Assembly (NCBI GenBank): GCA_016806145.1
Contig: CP063166.1
Location: forward strand, 5,890,001 to 5,954,000
DNA from: Variovorax paradoxus
Lineage (GTDB): Bacteria; Pseudomonadota; Gammaproteobacteria; Burkholderiales; Burkholderiaceae_C
Direction: 5' to 3'
DNA: 64,000 bases
Shown: one piece after another, positions 10,837 through 19,822 of the stretch
How positions within the stretch are numbered: the first letter of the stretch is position 1
How the letters are laid out: every line of letters starts with the position of its first letter
The notes under the pieces: generated by a model
The model's database searches: none
What the model was told of the DNA's origin: nothing
What the model saw: only the letters and a program-made list of their open reading frames with translations
Made by a program: the position numbers and the translations under genes

Positions 10837-11733
10837 ATGAAGGATCACCAGCTCAAGGCCTGGCTGCGGCTGGCCGACACCGGCAACATCCGCGCCGCCG
10901 CGCGCAGCCTGCACCTGAGCCAGGCCGCTGTGACCAAGGCGATCCGCGAGCTCGAGGCCGAGGTCGACGCGCAGCTGGTGCTGCGCAGCTCGCGCGGCAT
11001 CGAGTTCACCGAGTCCGGGCGCCAGCTCACGGTGCGCGCGCGGCTCGCGCACCAGCAGCTCGAGCTCGCGCGCCAGGACATCCGCATCCTGCAGGGGAGC
11101 CAGCACGGCCGCGTGGCGGTGGCGGTCACGCCGATGGTGTTCCTCGGCGTGCTGCCCGAGGTGGTGCGCGCCTTCCGCAAGGCCATGCCGCACGCGCAGC
11201 TCAAGCTGTTCGACGGCCTGATCCCGCAGGTTCTGCCGCTGCTGCGCGAGGGCGCGGTCGACTTCGCGGTGGCGGGCCCGGTGGCCTCGGCCCTCGATGC
11301 CGACTTCGCGTTCGAACGGCTCGACATGATCGAGATGGCCGTGCTGTGCCGGCGCGGCCATCCGCTGCGCCACGCCACGCGCTGGGAGGAGATCGCGGGC
11401 GCCGAATGGCTGATGCACCTGGCACCGGGCAGCCAGCACAGCTTCCTGCTCGAGCAATACGCCGCGCAGGGGCTGCCGCTGCCCGAGCACCGCATCGAGG
11501 TCGCCTCCTTCGGCGTGAGCTGGGGCCTCCTGACGCGCAGCGACGCGCTGATGGTCGGCCCGGCGGGCATGCTCACGATGCCGCCCTATGACGCGCTCGT
11601 GGAGCGCGTGCCGCTCGCGATGCCGGTGCCGCCGCTCGAGCTGGGCATCGTCTCGCCACGCGGCAAGCCGCTGTCGCTGGCCGCGCTGCGGCTGGCCGAG
11701 CTGTTTCGCAAGTACCTGGCGCGGCCGGCCTGA
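10837..11733 (+). CDS. LysR-family transcriptional regulator
   Basis: A 298-residue LysR-type regulator. The N-terminal winged helix-turn-helix is clear (residues 1-60, with TGNIRAAARSLHLSQAAVTKAIRELEAEV), followed by a periplasmic-binding-protein-like effector domain. It is divergent from the Bug receptor-amidase pair and separated from it by two tandem dyads, so it is the likely regulator of that pair and of itself. I use ATG 10837; a CAGAAT hexamer ends 7 nt before it, which may mean a leaderless transcript. An open frame extends further upstream but overlaps the operator region and lacks LysR homology. Confidence 0.92.
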   Translation: MKDHQLKAWLRLADTGNIRAAARSLHLSQAAVTKAIRELEAEVDAQLVLRSSRGIEFTESGRQLTVRARLAHQQLELARQDIRILQGSQHGRVAVAVTPMVFLGVLPEVVRAFRKAMPHAQLKLFDGLIPQVLPLLREGAVDFAVAGPVASALDADFAFERLDMIEMAVLCRRGHPLRHATRWEEIAGAEWLMHLAPGSQHSFLLEQYAAQGLPLPEHRIEVASFGVSWGLLTRSDALMVGPAGMLTMPPYDALVERVPLAMPVPPLELGIVSPRGKPLSLAALRLAELFRKYLARPA

Positions 11734-11874
11734 GCGGCGGCACGCACGCAGGTGCCACGGCGATGACAGCGGCGGCGTGTATATTGCGCCCGCGCTTCGC
11801 GGAGCGCGACGACACCAGGGAAGAAGACATCGCGGCCAGCCTCGAGCCGCACGAGATCTCCAGAACATCCAGCC

Positions 11875-12378
11875 ATGAAATCCCTGCGCCTGCTGCCGGT
11901 CCTGAGTGCCGCCCTTCTCGTCTGTGGTCCGGCGCTCGCGCAGTCGGTGGACTTCACGCTGCCGACCTTCGACCAGCCCTTCGAGATCCAGAAGACCTGG
12001 ATCAACCTCGGCTTCTACTCGGCCCACTTCGACCGCGACAAGGGCCTCGAGAACAAGAACCCCGGCCTGGGCTTCGAGTACCCGCTCAACGACGTCTACC
12101 GCGTCACGCTCGGCACCTTCCACAACAGCGACCGGCGCCAGTCGCACTACCTCGGCCTCTACGTGCTGCCCTTCGAATTCCACGGCATGCGCTTCGGCGC
12201 CGTGGTCGGCGGCTTCGACGGCTACCCCAACTACCGCAACGGCAACTGGTTCCCGGCGCTGATCCCCACCGCGGCGATCGAGGGCAAGAACTGGGGCCTC
12301 AACATCGCCTACGTGCCGACGGTCAAGAACCGGCTCTATGGCGCGCTGAGCTTCCAGCTCAAGTACCGCTTCGAGTAG
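11875..12378 (+). CDS. PagP-like outer-membrane beta-barrel protein
   Basis: A 167-residue exported protein with a clear signal peptide (cleavage near ALA-QS, residue 23). The mature part alternates polar and aromatic residues and ends in aromatic-rich KYRFE, as in small beta-barrels. The segments YSAHFDRDKG, NPGLGFEY, FHNSDRRQSHY and NWFPALIPTAAIEGKNWG line up in order with PagP (lipid A palmitoyltransferase) and with related PagP-like proteins of phages and bacteria. PagP's catalytic His has a counterpart in SAHFD and its Ser in HNS, but the catalytic Asp position appears to be Asn, so activity is uncertain. It is a single gene followed by a strong terminator. Confidence 0.75.
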   Translation: MKSLRLLPVLSAALLVCGPALAQSVDFTLPTFDQPFEIQKTWINLGFYSAHFDRDKGLENKNPGLGFEYPLNDVYRVTLGTFHNSDRRQSHYLGLYVLPFEFHGMRFGAVVGGFDGYPNYRNGNWFPALIPTAAIEGKNWGLNIAYVPTVKNRLYGALSFQLKYRFE

Positions 12379-12397
12379 TCGGCCGCCGAGGCCCATG

Positions 12398-12428
12398 AAA
12401 AAAGGCGGCCGAGGCCGCCTTTGCTTTT
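12398..12428. terminator. Rho-independent terminator between PagP-like gene and purH
   Basis: AAAGGCGGC and GCCGCCTTT pair around a CGAG loop, with A-runs on one side and T-rich sequence on the other. It sits between two convergent genes and should work in both directions. Confidence 0.85.
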
Positions 12429-12443
12429 CGAACCGTGCCCGGC

Positions 12444-14051
12444 TCAGTGCCGGAAATGACGCACGCCCGAGAGCACCATCACCACGCCGCGCTCGTCGGC
12501 CGCGTCGATCACCTCCTGGTCGCGCATCGAGCCGCCCGGCTGGATCACGCAGCCCGCGCCCGCGTCGACCACCACGTCGAGACCGTCGCGGAACGGGAAG
12601 AAGGCGTCGCTCGCCACCGCCGTGCCCTGCAGCGACAGGCCCGCATGCTCGGCCTTGATGCTCGCGATGCGCGCCGAGTCGAGACGGCTCATCTGGCCCG
12701 CGCCCACGCCCATCGTCATGCCGTCGGCGCAGAAGACGATCGCGTTGCTCTTCACGTACTTGGCGACCTTCCAGGCGAACAGCAGGTCCTGCAGCTGCTG
12801 CGGCGTGGGCTGCTTCTTGCTCACGACCTTGAGGTCGGACAGCGCGAGCTCGTGGTTGTCGGCGGTCTGGATCAGCAGGCCCGAGCCGACGCGCTTCACG
12901 TCCATCGCGTTGCGGCCGTTGTCCCAGTCGGTGGCGCCGCCCGGCGGCAGCGCGATCTCGAGCACGCGCACGTTGAGCTTGGCCTTGCTGGCCTGGAACA
13001 CCTCGAGCGCCTCGTGCGTGTAGCCCGGGGCCATCAGCACTTCGACGAACTGCTTGGCCACGGCCTGCGCGGTGGCGGCGTCGACGGTGCGGTTGAAGGC
13101 GATGATGCCGCCGAAGGCCGAGGTCGGGTCGGTCTTGAAGGCCTTGGCATAGGCCTCGGCCGCGTCCTTGCCGATCGCCACGCCGCAGGGGTTGGCGTGC
13201 TTCACGATCACGCAGGCCGGCACGTCGAAGCTCTTCACGCATTCCCACGCCGCATCGGCGTCGGCGATGTTGTTGTAGCTCAGCTCCTTGCCCTGCAGCT
13301 GCCTGGCCGACACCAGCGAACCGGGCGCCGGATGCAGGTCGCGGTAGAACGCGGCCTGCTGGTGCGGGTTCTCGCCGTAGCGCAGGTCCTGCACCTTCAC
13401 GAAGCGGCCGTTGCTCTGCGCCGGGAACAGCGAGCGCGTGGGCGACGACTGCCCCTGGCTGGTCTCGAAGTCGATCGCCGAGAGGTAGTCGCTGATCGCG
13501 CCGTCGTAGTCCGCGATGCGGTTGAAGGCGGCCACCGAGAACGCGAACTTGGTCTTGTCGCTGAGCTTGCCGTCGGCCTTGAGTTCGGCCAGTGCCACCG
13601 CGTACTGCGAGGCGTCGGTCAGCACGCCCACGTCCTTCCAGTTCTTGGCGGCGCTGCGCACCATGGCCGGGCCGCCGATGTCGATGTTCTCGATCGCGTC
13701 CTCGAGCGAGCAGCCGGGCTTGGCCACGGTGGCCTCGAACGGGTAGAGGTTGACGATCAGCAGGTCGATGGTGTCGATGCCATGCTGCTCGATGGCCGCC
13801 ACGTGCGCCGGCAGGTCGCGCCGCGCGAGCAGGCCGCCGTGGATCTTGGGATGCAGCGTCTTCACGCGGCCGTCGAGCATCTCGGGGAAGCCGGTGTGGT
13901 CGGCCACCTCGGTCACCGGCAGGCCGGCGTCGGCCAGCAGCTTGGCGGTGCCGCCGGTGGACAGCAGCTTGATGCCCAGTGCATGCAGCGCCTGCGCGAA
14001 TTCGAGGATGCCGGTCTTGTCGGAGACGGAAATCAGTGCGGTCTTGGCCAT
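12444..14051 (-). CDS. purH: Bifunctional AICAR transformylase/IMP cyclohydrolase
   Basis: This enzyme catalyses the last two steps of IMP synthesis. The N-terminal IMP cyclohydrolase domain shows [15 protein letters not shown] and [11 protein letters not shown]; the C-terminal AICAR transformylase domain shows [24 protein letters not shown] and [22 protein letters not shown]. Length is 535 residues from ATG 14051, normal for the family. An in-frame upstream ATG at 14081 overlaps the fis stop as ATGA and would add ten residues; neither start has a strong Shine-Dalgarno, so translational coupling from fis could use the upstream one. It is the last gene of dusB-fis-purH. Confidence 0.96.
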   Translation of the reverse strand: MAKTALISVSDKTGILEFAQALHALGIKLLSTGGTAKLLADAGLPVTEVADHTGFPEMLDGRVKTLHPKIHGGLLARRDLPAHVAAIEQHGIDTIDLLIVNLYPFEATVAKPGCSLEDAIENIDIGGPAMVRSAAKNWKDVGVLTDASQYAVALAELKADGKLSDKTKFAFSVAAFNRIADYDGAISDYLSAIDFETSQGQSSPTRSLFPAQSNGRFVKVQDLRYGENPHQQAAFYRDLHPAPGSLVSARQLQGKELSYNNIADADAAWECVKSFDVPACVIVKHANPCGVAIGKDAAEAYAKAFKTDPTSAFGGIIAFNRTVDAATAQAVAKQFVEVLMAPGYTHEALEVFQASKAKLNVRVLEIALPPGGATDWDNGRNAMDVKRVGSGLLIQTADNHELALSDLKVVSKKQPTPQQLQDLLFAWKVAKYVKSNAIVFCADGMTMGVGAGQMSRLDSARIASIKAEHAGLSLQGTAVASDAFFPFRDGLDVVVDAGAGCVIQPGGSMRDQEVIDAADERGVVMVLSGVRHFRH

Positions 14052-14077
14052 GGTGTCGTTACGCCGTGCGTTCTCGT

Positions 14078-14314
14078 TCATTTCAAAAGTTTGTGTTCGA
14101 CCAGCTTCTTGCGCAGCGTGTTGCGGTTCAGGCCCAGCCATTGGGCGGCCTTCGACTGGTTGCCCTCGGCACGCGTCATCACGACATCGAGCAGCGGCTT
14201 CTCGACCACGCGCACGAGCATGTCGTACATGCCGTCGGGTTCGGTGCCGCGCAGGTCGCGAAAGTAGCTCTCCAGACTGGCGCGCACGCAGTCCTCGATG
14301 TGTTTCTTGCTCAT
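14078..14314 (-). CDS. fis: Fis family DNA-bending regulator
   Basis: A 78-residue nucleoid protein/transcription factor. The C-terminal helix-turn-helix is conserved ([21 protein letters not shown]), preceded by [12 protein letters not shown], typical of Fis. It follows dusB in the same direction, the classic dusB-fis arrangement, and its stop codon overlaps a possible purH start (ATGA). A purine-rich tract upstream of ATG 14314 can serve as ribosome-binding site. Confidence 0.95.
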   Translation of the reverse strand: MSKKHIEDCVRASLESYFRDLRGTEPDGMYDMLVRVVEKPLLDVVMTRAEGNQSKAAQWLGLNRNTLRKKLVEHKLLK

Positions 14315-14334
14315 GCTTTTCTTCTCTTCTTCTC

Positions 14335-15393
14335 TCAATCGGCGGCGCAGGCCGCCTCCTCTTCGCCGGACAGCTCTTCGGCCGCCTGGTGCTGCGGGAT
14401 GCGGTCCATCTGGTCCGCGAGCCCGTCGAAATACTCGCCGACCGCGCGCAGCTGCGCCTCGCAGTCCTCGATGGCGTTCATGCGCGAACGGAATTCCTCG
14501 CCGCCGGGCAGCGCGCGCACGTACCAGCCGATGTGCTTGCGCGCGGTGCGCACGCCGCTGTAGTCGCCGTACAGCGCGTAGTGCTCCACCAGGTGGTCGA
14601 GCAGCAGCCGGCGCACCTCGGCCACCAGCGGCGGCGCGAGGTGCGTGCCGGTGTCGAGGAAGTGGGCGATCTCGCGGAAGATCCACGGCCGCCCCTGCGC
14701 GGCGCGGCCGATCATCACCGCGTCTGCGCCGGTGGCCGCGAGCACCTCGCGTGCCTTCTCGGGCGAACGCACGTCGCCGTTGGCCACCACCGGCACGCGC
14801 ACCGCGGCCTTCACGGCGGCGATGGTGTCGTACTCGGCGTGGCCCTTATAGCCCTGCTCGCGCGTGCGGCCGTGCACGGTGAGCATCTGCACGCCGGCCG
14901 ATTCGAAATCGCGCGCGAGCTTCACCGCATTGCGGTGCTCCATGCTCCAGCCGGTGCGCATCTTGAGCGTGACCGGCACGCCGTGCGGCTGCGCGGCATC
15001 GACCACCGCGCTCACGATCTCGAGCGCCAGCGGCTCGTCGCGCATCAGCGCCGAACCGGCCCACTTGTTGCAGACCTTCTTAGCCGGGCAACCCATGTTG
15101 ATGTCGATGATCTGCGCGCCGCGCTCGATGTTGTAGACCGCAGCCTCGGCCATCATGGCCGCATCGGTGCCCGCGATCTGCACCGAGATGGGACCCGGCT
15201 CGCCGTCGTGGTTGGCACGGCGCGAGGTCTTGAGCGAATTCCAGAGGTCCTTGCGCGAGGTCACCATCTCGCTGACCGCGTAGCCCGCGCCGAGCGCGCG
15301 GCACAGCATGCGGAAGGGCCGGTCCGTCACGCCGGCCATGGGCGCGACGAACAGGCGGTTCTCCAGCGTGTGGTTGCCGATCTGCAGGGTCAT
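14335..15393 (-). CDS. dusB: tRNA-dihydrouridine synthase DusB
   Basis: A flavoenzyme that reduces specific uridines in the tRNA D-loop. The 352-residue sequence has the FMN-binding TIM-barrel start ([18 protein letters not shown]), the catalytic cysteine motif [20 protein letters not shown], and the phosphate-binding [13 protein letters not shown] and [19 protein letters not shown] chose ATG 15393 ([10 protein letters not shown]), which matches the start of DusB proteins; the open frame extends a further 63 nt. It heads the dusB-fis-purH cluster. Confidence 0.96.
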   Translation of the reverse strand: MTLQIGNHTLENRLFVAPMAGVTDRPFRMLCRALGAGYAVSEMVTSRKDLWNSLKTSRRANHDGEPGPISVQIAGTDAAMMAEAAVYNIERGAQIIDINMGCPAKKVCNKWAGSALMRDEPLALEIVSAVVDAAQPHGVPVTLKMRTGWSMEHRNAVKLARDFESAGVQMLTVHGRTREQGYKGHAEYDTIAAVKAAVRVPVVANGDVRSPEKAREVLAATGADAVMIGRAAQGRPWIFREIAHFLDTGTHLAPPLVAEVRRLLLDHLVEHYALYGDYSGVRTARKHIGWYVRALPGGEEFRSRMNAIEDCEAQLRAVGEYFDGLADQMDRIPQHQAAEELSGEEEAACAAD

Positions 15394-15588
15394 GGCGGGG
15401 GAAGGCTGTGCGCGTCGGCTGCTGAAAAATGAGGCACGATTGTAGCCACCTGCCATTTCAGTGACTGAAACGATTTGCGCCGATTCGCGTCGCCGCGACG
15501 GGTGTAAACACGGGTGGAAATCCCATGCGCGGCGGCGCCTCCTCCGACCTGGCCCTCTCGGATCCGCTGCCTATACTGCGCCGACCTT

Positions 15589-16059
15589 ATGCAAGCCTGG
15601 CTCGACGCACTCCTCGCGCTTCTCGCGCTGCCGCAATACGGCCTCTCCACGCTGTTCATCGCCGCCTTCATCTCGGCGACGCTGCTGCCCGTGGGTTCGG
15701 AGCCCGTGCTGTTCGGCCTGCTCAAGCTCAACCCCGAGCTGTTCTGGCCCGCGATCGCAGTCGCGACCGTGGGCAACACGCTGGGCGGCGCGGTCGACTG
15801 GTGGATGGGCTACGGCGCGCACAAGGTGGCCGACAAGTACTCGCACTCGAAGCACCACGTGCGCGTGCTCGGCTGGCTCGAGCGGCTCGGCCCGAAGGCC
15901 TGCCTGCTGAGCTGGCTGCCGCTGGTCGGCGATCCGCTGTGCGCGGTCGCGGGCTGGCTGCGGCTGCCGTTCTGGCCCTGCCTGGCCTACATGGCGATCG
16001 GCAAGTTCCTGCGCTACGTCACGATGACGGTGGCGCTGCTCTACATCTTTCCGTCCTGA
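15589..16059 (+). CDS. YqaA/DedA-family membrane protein
   Basis: A 156-residue inner-membrane protein with several hydrophobic segments, recognisable as YqaA (SNARE-associated/DedA superfamily) from VGNTLGGAVDWWMGYGAHK, then CLLSWLPLVGDPLCAVAGWLRLPFW. The amphipathic GDPL region and the G-x-x-x-R-Y helix near the end are conserved. Its exact function is unknown; DedA relatives act in membrane homeostasis and lipid flipping. ATG 15589 is preceded by TATACT (15572-15577), a likely -10 box, giving a very short leader. Its stop lies inside a 6-bp hairpin (16051-16067) shared with the convergent GST gene. Confidence 0.85.
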   Translation: MQAWLDALLALLALPQYGLSTLFIAAFISATLLPVGSEPVLFGLLKLNPELFWPAIAVATVGNTLGGAVDWWMGYGAHKVADKYSHSKHHVRVLGWLERLGPKACLLSWLPLVGDPLCAVAGWLRLPFWPCLAYMAIGKFLRYVTMTVALLYIFPS

Positions 16060-16069
16060 ACGGACGGCT

Positions 16070-16744
16070 TCAGTTCAGCAGTTCGTACGGGCCGCCGCGC
16101 GCGAGTGCCTGCTGGTAGGCGGGTCGCGCATGGATGCGCGCGAGCCAGGCCATGAGCTTCGGCCGCTTCGCATCGAGCCCGCCGCGCGCATGCGCGGCCT
16201 CGACCACGAAGCTCATCTGGATGTCGGCGCCGCTGAACGCATCGCCCGCGAACCATTCGCTCTTGCCGAGTTCGGCTTCCATGTAGTTCAGGTGGCTCGC
16301 GATGTTCGGCAGGATGAACGCCGACTTGGCCTTGGCGGCGATGGCCTTGGCCACCGGCTTGGCGAAGAAGGGCATCTTGCTGCTCTCGATGCGGTCGAAT
16401 ACCAGCTTGAGCAACAGCGGCGACATCGCCGTGCCCTCGGCGAAGTGCAGCCAGTAGCGGTAGCGCAGCGCCTCGGGCGTGAGCGGCGCGGGCGCGAGGC
16501 GGCCCTGGCCATAGCGCTCGATCACGGTCTCGATGATCGCGCCCGATTCCGCGAGCACGAGTCCATCGTCGGTCGTCACCACCGGCGACTTGCCCAGCGG
16601 ATGCACCGCGCGCAGCGAAGCGGGCGCCAACATGGTGTTCGGATCGCGCTGGTAGTGGACGATCTCGTAGGGCAGGCCCAGTTCTTCGAGCAGCCAGAGC
16701 ACGCGCTGCGAACGCGAGTTGTTGAGGTGGTGGACGGTGAGCAT
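16070..16744 (-). CDS. Glutathione S-transferase family protein
   Basis: A 224-residue soluble protein with an N-terminal thioredoxin-like domain (residues 1-80) and a C-terminal all-helical domain. Visible are LNNSRSQRVLWLLEELGLPYE, the cis-Pro LGKSPVV and the glutathione gamma-glutamyl contact LAESGAIIE (Glu-Ser). The N-terminal Asn-Ser-Arg-Ser-Gln region points to a Ser/Cys-type bacterial GST. Substrate unknown. It is a single gene convergent with the YqaA gene. Confidence 0.92.
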   Translation of the reverse strand: MLTVHHLNNSRSQRVLWLLEELGLPYEIVHYQRDPNTMLAPASLRAVHPLGKSPVVTTDDGLVLAESGAIIETVIERYGQGRLAPAPLTPEALRYRYWLHFAEGTAMSPLLLKLVFDRIESSKMPFFAKPVAKAIAAKAKSAFILPNIASHLNYMEAELGKSEWFAGDAFSGADIQMSFVVEAAHARGGLDAKRPKLMAWLARIHARPAYQQALARGGPYELLN

Positions 16745-16831
16745 GGCGGGGTTGGAATGATGCGAGGGCGACGGGGCGCGGCAGTCTAGCCTGCCGCGCG
16801 CCGATGCGCAGTCCCCGCAGCCGCCCTCGGC

Positions 16832-17260
16832 TCAGCGCGCGAAGAGGGGTGCCGCGATCAGCCGGTGGAACGATTCCCAGCTGTCGGACACGGTCCACAC
16901 GCCATTCACGCGCGCCACGGCGAAGACCAGCGGCTGCATCACCGCCTCGGGCAGTTCGACCTGGACATAGATCCGGCCCCGTCCGCGCTGGTACAGCACG
17001 GTCGACACGGCGACCACATCGTCGCGCTGCCGGACGATGGCGCGAAGCCGCTCGTGCACGCGCTCCTGGAGCCGCTCGCCATCGAGGTTCTTCGCCCGGT
17101 CCTCTTCGTGCGGGTTGACCAGCTGGAACTCGTCGCCCTCGCGCAGGAACGCGAGGCCCAGCGGAGGCAGCGCTGCGTCCCTGCGCATGAGCTTCTCGGC
17201 CGCCTGGATCGAGGCGAACACGACCTGGGCGAAGCGTTCGTCGGTGGAAGTCGAAGCCAT
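16832..17260 (-). CDS. Conserved protein of unknown function
   Basis: I do not recognise this family. From ATG 17260 it has 142 residues with no signal peptide or membrane segment; it looks soluble and mixed alpha/beta, ending in HRLIAAPLFAR. An in-frame ATG at 17311 would overlap the upstream gene by 34 bp and is less likely. It follows the 17278-18174 gene by 17 bp in the same direction, so the two probably form an operon. Confidence 0.65.
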   Translation of the reverse strand: MASTSTDERFAQVVFASIQAAEKLMRRDAALPPLGLAFLREGDEFQLVNPHEEDRAKNLDGERLQERVHERLRAIVRQRDDVVAVSTVLYQRGRGRIYVQVELPEAVMQPLVFAVARVNGVWTVSDSWESFHRLIAAPLFAR

Positions 17261-17277
17261 GGCGGTCCGCGGCGAGC

Positions 17278-18174
17278 TCAACCGCCGGTGTTTTCCCTGC
17301 GGATCAGCCACTGGCCGCCCGAGCGCTGCAGCTCCAGCGTCTTGCGGCTCACCTCACGCAAGGCGTCCGCGCGGTAGTTCTGCCGGAACCGGGCGCTCGC
17401 GGTCTCGCCAACGACACTGATCACCAGGTCCTCGAGGGTGACGCCGATGCTCGACTTGCTCGTGATGCGGGCGCGGCGTTCCTCTTCCCACCGGAAGCGG
17501 CTCTGGCCGCGGGCCGGCGTGAAGTCCGGCGCATAGGCCGCCAGGTAGCGATCCACGTCCCGGGCCGACCAGGCCGAGGCCCAGGCTTGCACCGCGGCCT
17601 CGACCTCGGCGGTGCCGGCAGGGCGCACCGCAGGCGCGCCCGGTTGGGGTGCGGGCTGGGTTGCGGGTTGGGTTGCGGGCTTGGCGGGCGCCGCCGATGC
17701 ATCCTGCGTCGCGGCGGTATCCGGCGCCTCCCGCGCTATTGCATAGCCGGTGAAGATCCAGCGGTTGTTCTCGCGCGCGAAGCTGATTCTCTCGGAGGCT
17801 TTCCTGCCGCTGTCCAGCTGGGTGGAGAACACGACATTGGCATAAAGGCCCGCGGGAAAACCGGATTCGTTGTCGGCCTGGTACTTGAGCCGTGTCACGC
17901 TCGACCACTCGCGATCGGTGACGGGCCCCATCGACAGCCGCGCCTTTCGCGTGGCCCGCACGAAGGCGGTCTTGCCCATGCGACTCTTCAGCACGCTGGA
18001 GCCCGACTCCCAGAGCTCGTTCACCTGGTCGGCGTCGGCCTTGCGAAGGATGTCGGCCGCGACGCGCAGCAATTCGTCGGATGCCGCATCCGACACCGAT
18101 GGCGCCGCGGCGGCGATCCGCAGGCCCGCGACCATGAGGCATGCGGCAAGCCAGCCCGTGAATATCCGGTTCAT
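17278..18174 (-). CDS. Exported protein with DUF4019-like and NTF2-like (Cds6-type) domains
   Basis: A 298-residue protein with a signal peptide (about residues 1-24, ending IAAAAP). Residues 30-140 resemble the DUF4019 fold (a helical start, then a curved sheet with SSVTRLKYQADNE). A Pro/Ala/Gln-rich linker (about 150-185) follows, with PATQPATQPAPQP repeats. A C-terminal SnoaL/NTF2-like domain (VQAWASAWSARDVDRYLAAYAPDF to SGGQWLIRREN) resembles the Cds6 C-terminal region of L,D-transpeptidases. Likely periplasmic; no enzymatic role can be assigned. Its promoter should lie in the AT-rich gap upstream. Confidence 0.75.
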   Translation of the reverse strand: MNRIFTGWLAACLMVAGLRIAAAAPSVSDAASDELLRVAADILRKADADQVNELWESGSSVLKSRMGKTAFVRATRKARLSMGPVTDREWSSVTRLKYQADNESGFPAGLYANVVFSTQLDSGRKASERISFARENNRWIFTGYAIAREAPDTAATQDASAAPAKPATQPATQPAPQPGAPAVRPAGTAEVEAAVQAWASAWSARDVDRYLAAYAPDFTPARGQSRFRWEEERRARITSKSSIGVTLEDLVISVVGETASARFRQNYRADALREVSRKTLELQRSGGQWLIRRENTGG

Positions 18175-18521
18175 TTGAATTTCCTCCCCTTTTTTATTCC
18201 TGGATGCCTGAACATCCCTCGAAAATTCCGAATCGAACCAAAATTCAAATCAATGAATTATTTGGCTTCGATTTCAATCAGAATTCGTCGGATTTCGCAG
18301 GAAACTCATCCCCGGAAACCCAAAAAACGCCCGGGATAATACACACGCGGGAATTCAGGAATTGCCGCTCAATTCGCGGACGCGCGAATTTCCGAGAAGC
18401 AAATCACGCCGACGCGAGCGGGAGGCGGCGCGGCTGGCCAGCGTGAAGGGAGAGATGTGGAGGGCGCCGGACCCGTGACGCTGCGGATCACGGCGCTTTC
18501 TTCGCGCGGGGCGCGAAAGGT
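18175..18521. other. Unusually AT-rich intergenic gap
   Basis: About 350 bp without a convincing gene. The stretch 18181-18400 is clearly richer in A/T than the rest of the window, with several copies of AATTC/GAATT (for example near 18240, 18288, 18350 and 18380). It contains GATAAT-like hexamers on the plus strand near 18334 and probably holds the promoter of the minus-strand gene ending at 17278. A short open frame (18204-18446) has atypical composition and no family features, and I do not call it a gene. Confidence 0.6.
18501..18517 (-). terminator. GC hairpin just downstream of ychF
   Basis: TTCGCGC and GCGCGAA form a 7-bp perfect stem with a 3-nt loop, 4 nt after the ychF stop. There is no T-run, so termination function is tentative. 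Confidence 0.35.
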
Positions 18522-19613
18522 TCAGGAGCTGAACAGGAAATTCATCACGTCGCCATCCTTGACGACGTATTCCTTGCCTTCGGAACGCATCTTCCCCGCG
18601 TCCTTGGCGCCCTGCTCGCCCTTGAAGGCGATGTAGTCGTCGAAGCCGATGGTCTGGGCGCGGATGTAGCCCTTCTCGAAATCGGTGTGGATCACGCCGG
18701 CCGCCTGCGGGCCGGTGTCGCCGACGTGGATGGTCCAGGCGCGCACTTCCTTCACACCGGCGGTGAAGTAGGTCTGCAGGCCCAGCAGCTTGAAGGCGGC
18801 GCGGATCAGGCGGTTGAGGCCCGGCTCGTCCTGGCCGATCTCGGCCAGGAACATCTTCTTGTCCTCGTCGTCCATCTCGGACAGGTCGGCCTCGATCTTG
18901 GCGCAGATCGCCACCACGGGCGCGTTCTGCTTGGCGGCGTACTCGCGCAGGCGGTCGAGGTAGGGGTTGTTCTCGAAGCCGTCTTCCGCCACGTTGCCCA
19001 CGAACATCGCGGGCTTGGCGGTGATCAGCGTGAAGCTCTTGACCAGCGGCTGCTCTTCCTTGGTGAACTCGAGCGCGCGCACGGGCTTGTTCTCGTTGAG
19101 CGCGGCCTGGCAGCGCTCGAGCAGGCCGACCAGCTTCTGCGCCTCCTTGTCGCCCGAGCGGGCCACCTTGGTGTGGCGCTGCAGCGCCTTCTCGACCGTC
19201 GACAGGTCGGCCAGGCACAGCTCGGTCTGGATCACCTCGATGTCGGAGATCGGATCGACCTTGCCGGCCACGTGCACCACGTTGTCGTCGTCGAAGCAGC
19301 GCACCACGTTCACCGTGGCGTCGGTCTCGCGGATGTGGGCCAGGAACTTGTTGCCCAGGCCTTCGCCGGTGCTGGCGCCCGCCACGAGGCCCGCGATGTC
19401 CACGAACTCGACGATGGCGGGCACCACGCGCTCGGGCTTGACGATGTCGGCGAGCTGGGCGAGCCGCGGATCGGGCACCTCGACGATGCCCACGTTGGGC
19501 TCGATGGTGCAGAAGGGATAGTTTTCCGCTGCGATGCCGGCCTTGGTCAGCGCATTGAAAAGGGTGGATTTACCGACGTTGGGCAGGCCGACGATGCCGC
19601 ACTTCAAGCTCAT
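18522..19613 (-). CDS. ychF: Redox-regulated ATPase YchF
   Basis: A ribosome-associated Obg-family P-loop protein of 363 residues that prefers ATP over GTP. Visible are the P-loop [14 protein letters not shown] (residues 9-22), switch [22 protein letters not shown], the altered NKxD region (AKIEAD) that explains ATP preference, and the C-terminal TGS-like domain ending [12 protein letters not shown]. It is a single gene, divergent from the ribose operon, with a 4-nt gap to a GC hairpin downstream. Confidence 0.97.
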   Translation of the reverse strand: MSLKCGIVGLPNVGKSTLFNALTKAGIAAENYPFCTIEPNVGIVEVPDPRLAQLADIVKPERVVPAIVEFVDIAGLVAGASTGEGLGNKFLAHIRETDATVNVVRCFDDDNVVHVAGKVDPISDIEVIQTELCLADLSTVEKALQRHTKVARSGDKEAQKLVGLLERCQAALNENKPVRALEFTKEEQPLVKSFTLITAKPAMFVGNVAEDGFENNPYLDRLREYAAKQNAPVVAICAKIEADLSEMDDEDKKMFLAEIGQDEPGLNRLIRAAFKLLGLQTYFTAGVKEVRAWTIHVGDTGPQAAGVIHTDFEKGYIRAQTIGFDDYIAFKGEQGAKDAGKMRSEGKEYVVKDGDVMNFLFSS

Positions 19614-19726
19614 GGGGGGTCCTCAGGTGAACCGGCGATTTTAGGCGAGGCGGCCCGAGCGGCGGTTTGCGCCGGGCGCCAAACCGGGCCGGCGGGTCAG
19701 GGTAAAACCCGATGAAAACCCGATAA

Positions 19727-19750
19727 GCAAACGTTTGCGCAAACGTTTTC
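19727..19750. promoter_or_regulatory. Two abutting LacI-type operators upstream of rbsB
   Basis: GCAAACGTTTGC (perfect palindrome, 19727-19738) is followed without a gap by GCAAACGTTTTC (19739-19750). Both have the central CG and GCAAACG half-site of LacI/PurR/RbsR-family operators. They lie 73 bp before rbsB; the cognate repressor is very probably the RbsR encoded in the operon. Confidence 0.85.
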
Positions 19751-19822
19751 GTCCATTACCATCGGCGCCGGGCCGCCAGATCGGTCATCGTTCGTTCCAA
19801 CACACCTCAGGAGACACGCACC

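Noticed and set aside
18204..18446. An 80-codon plus-strand frame in the AT-rich gap
   Set aside because: Composition is uneven, there is no Shine-Dalgarno, and no family motif.
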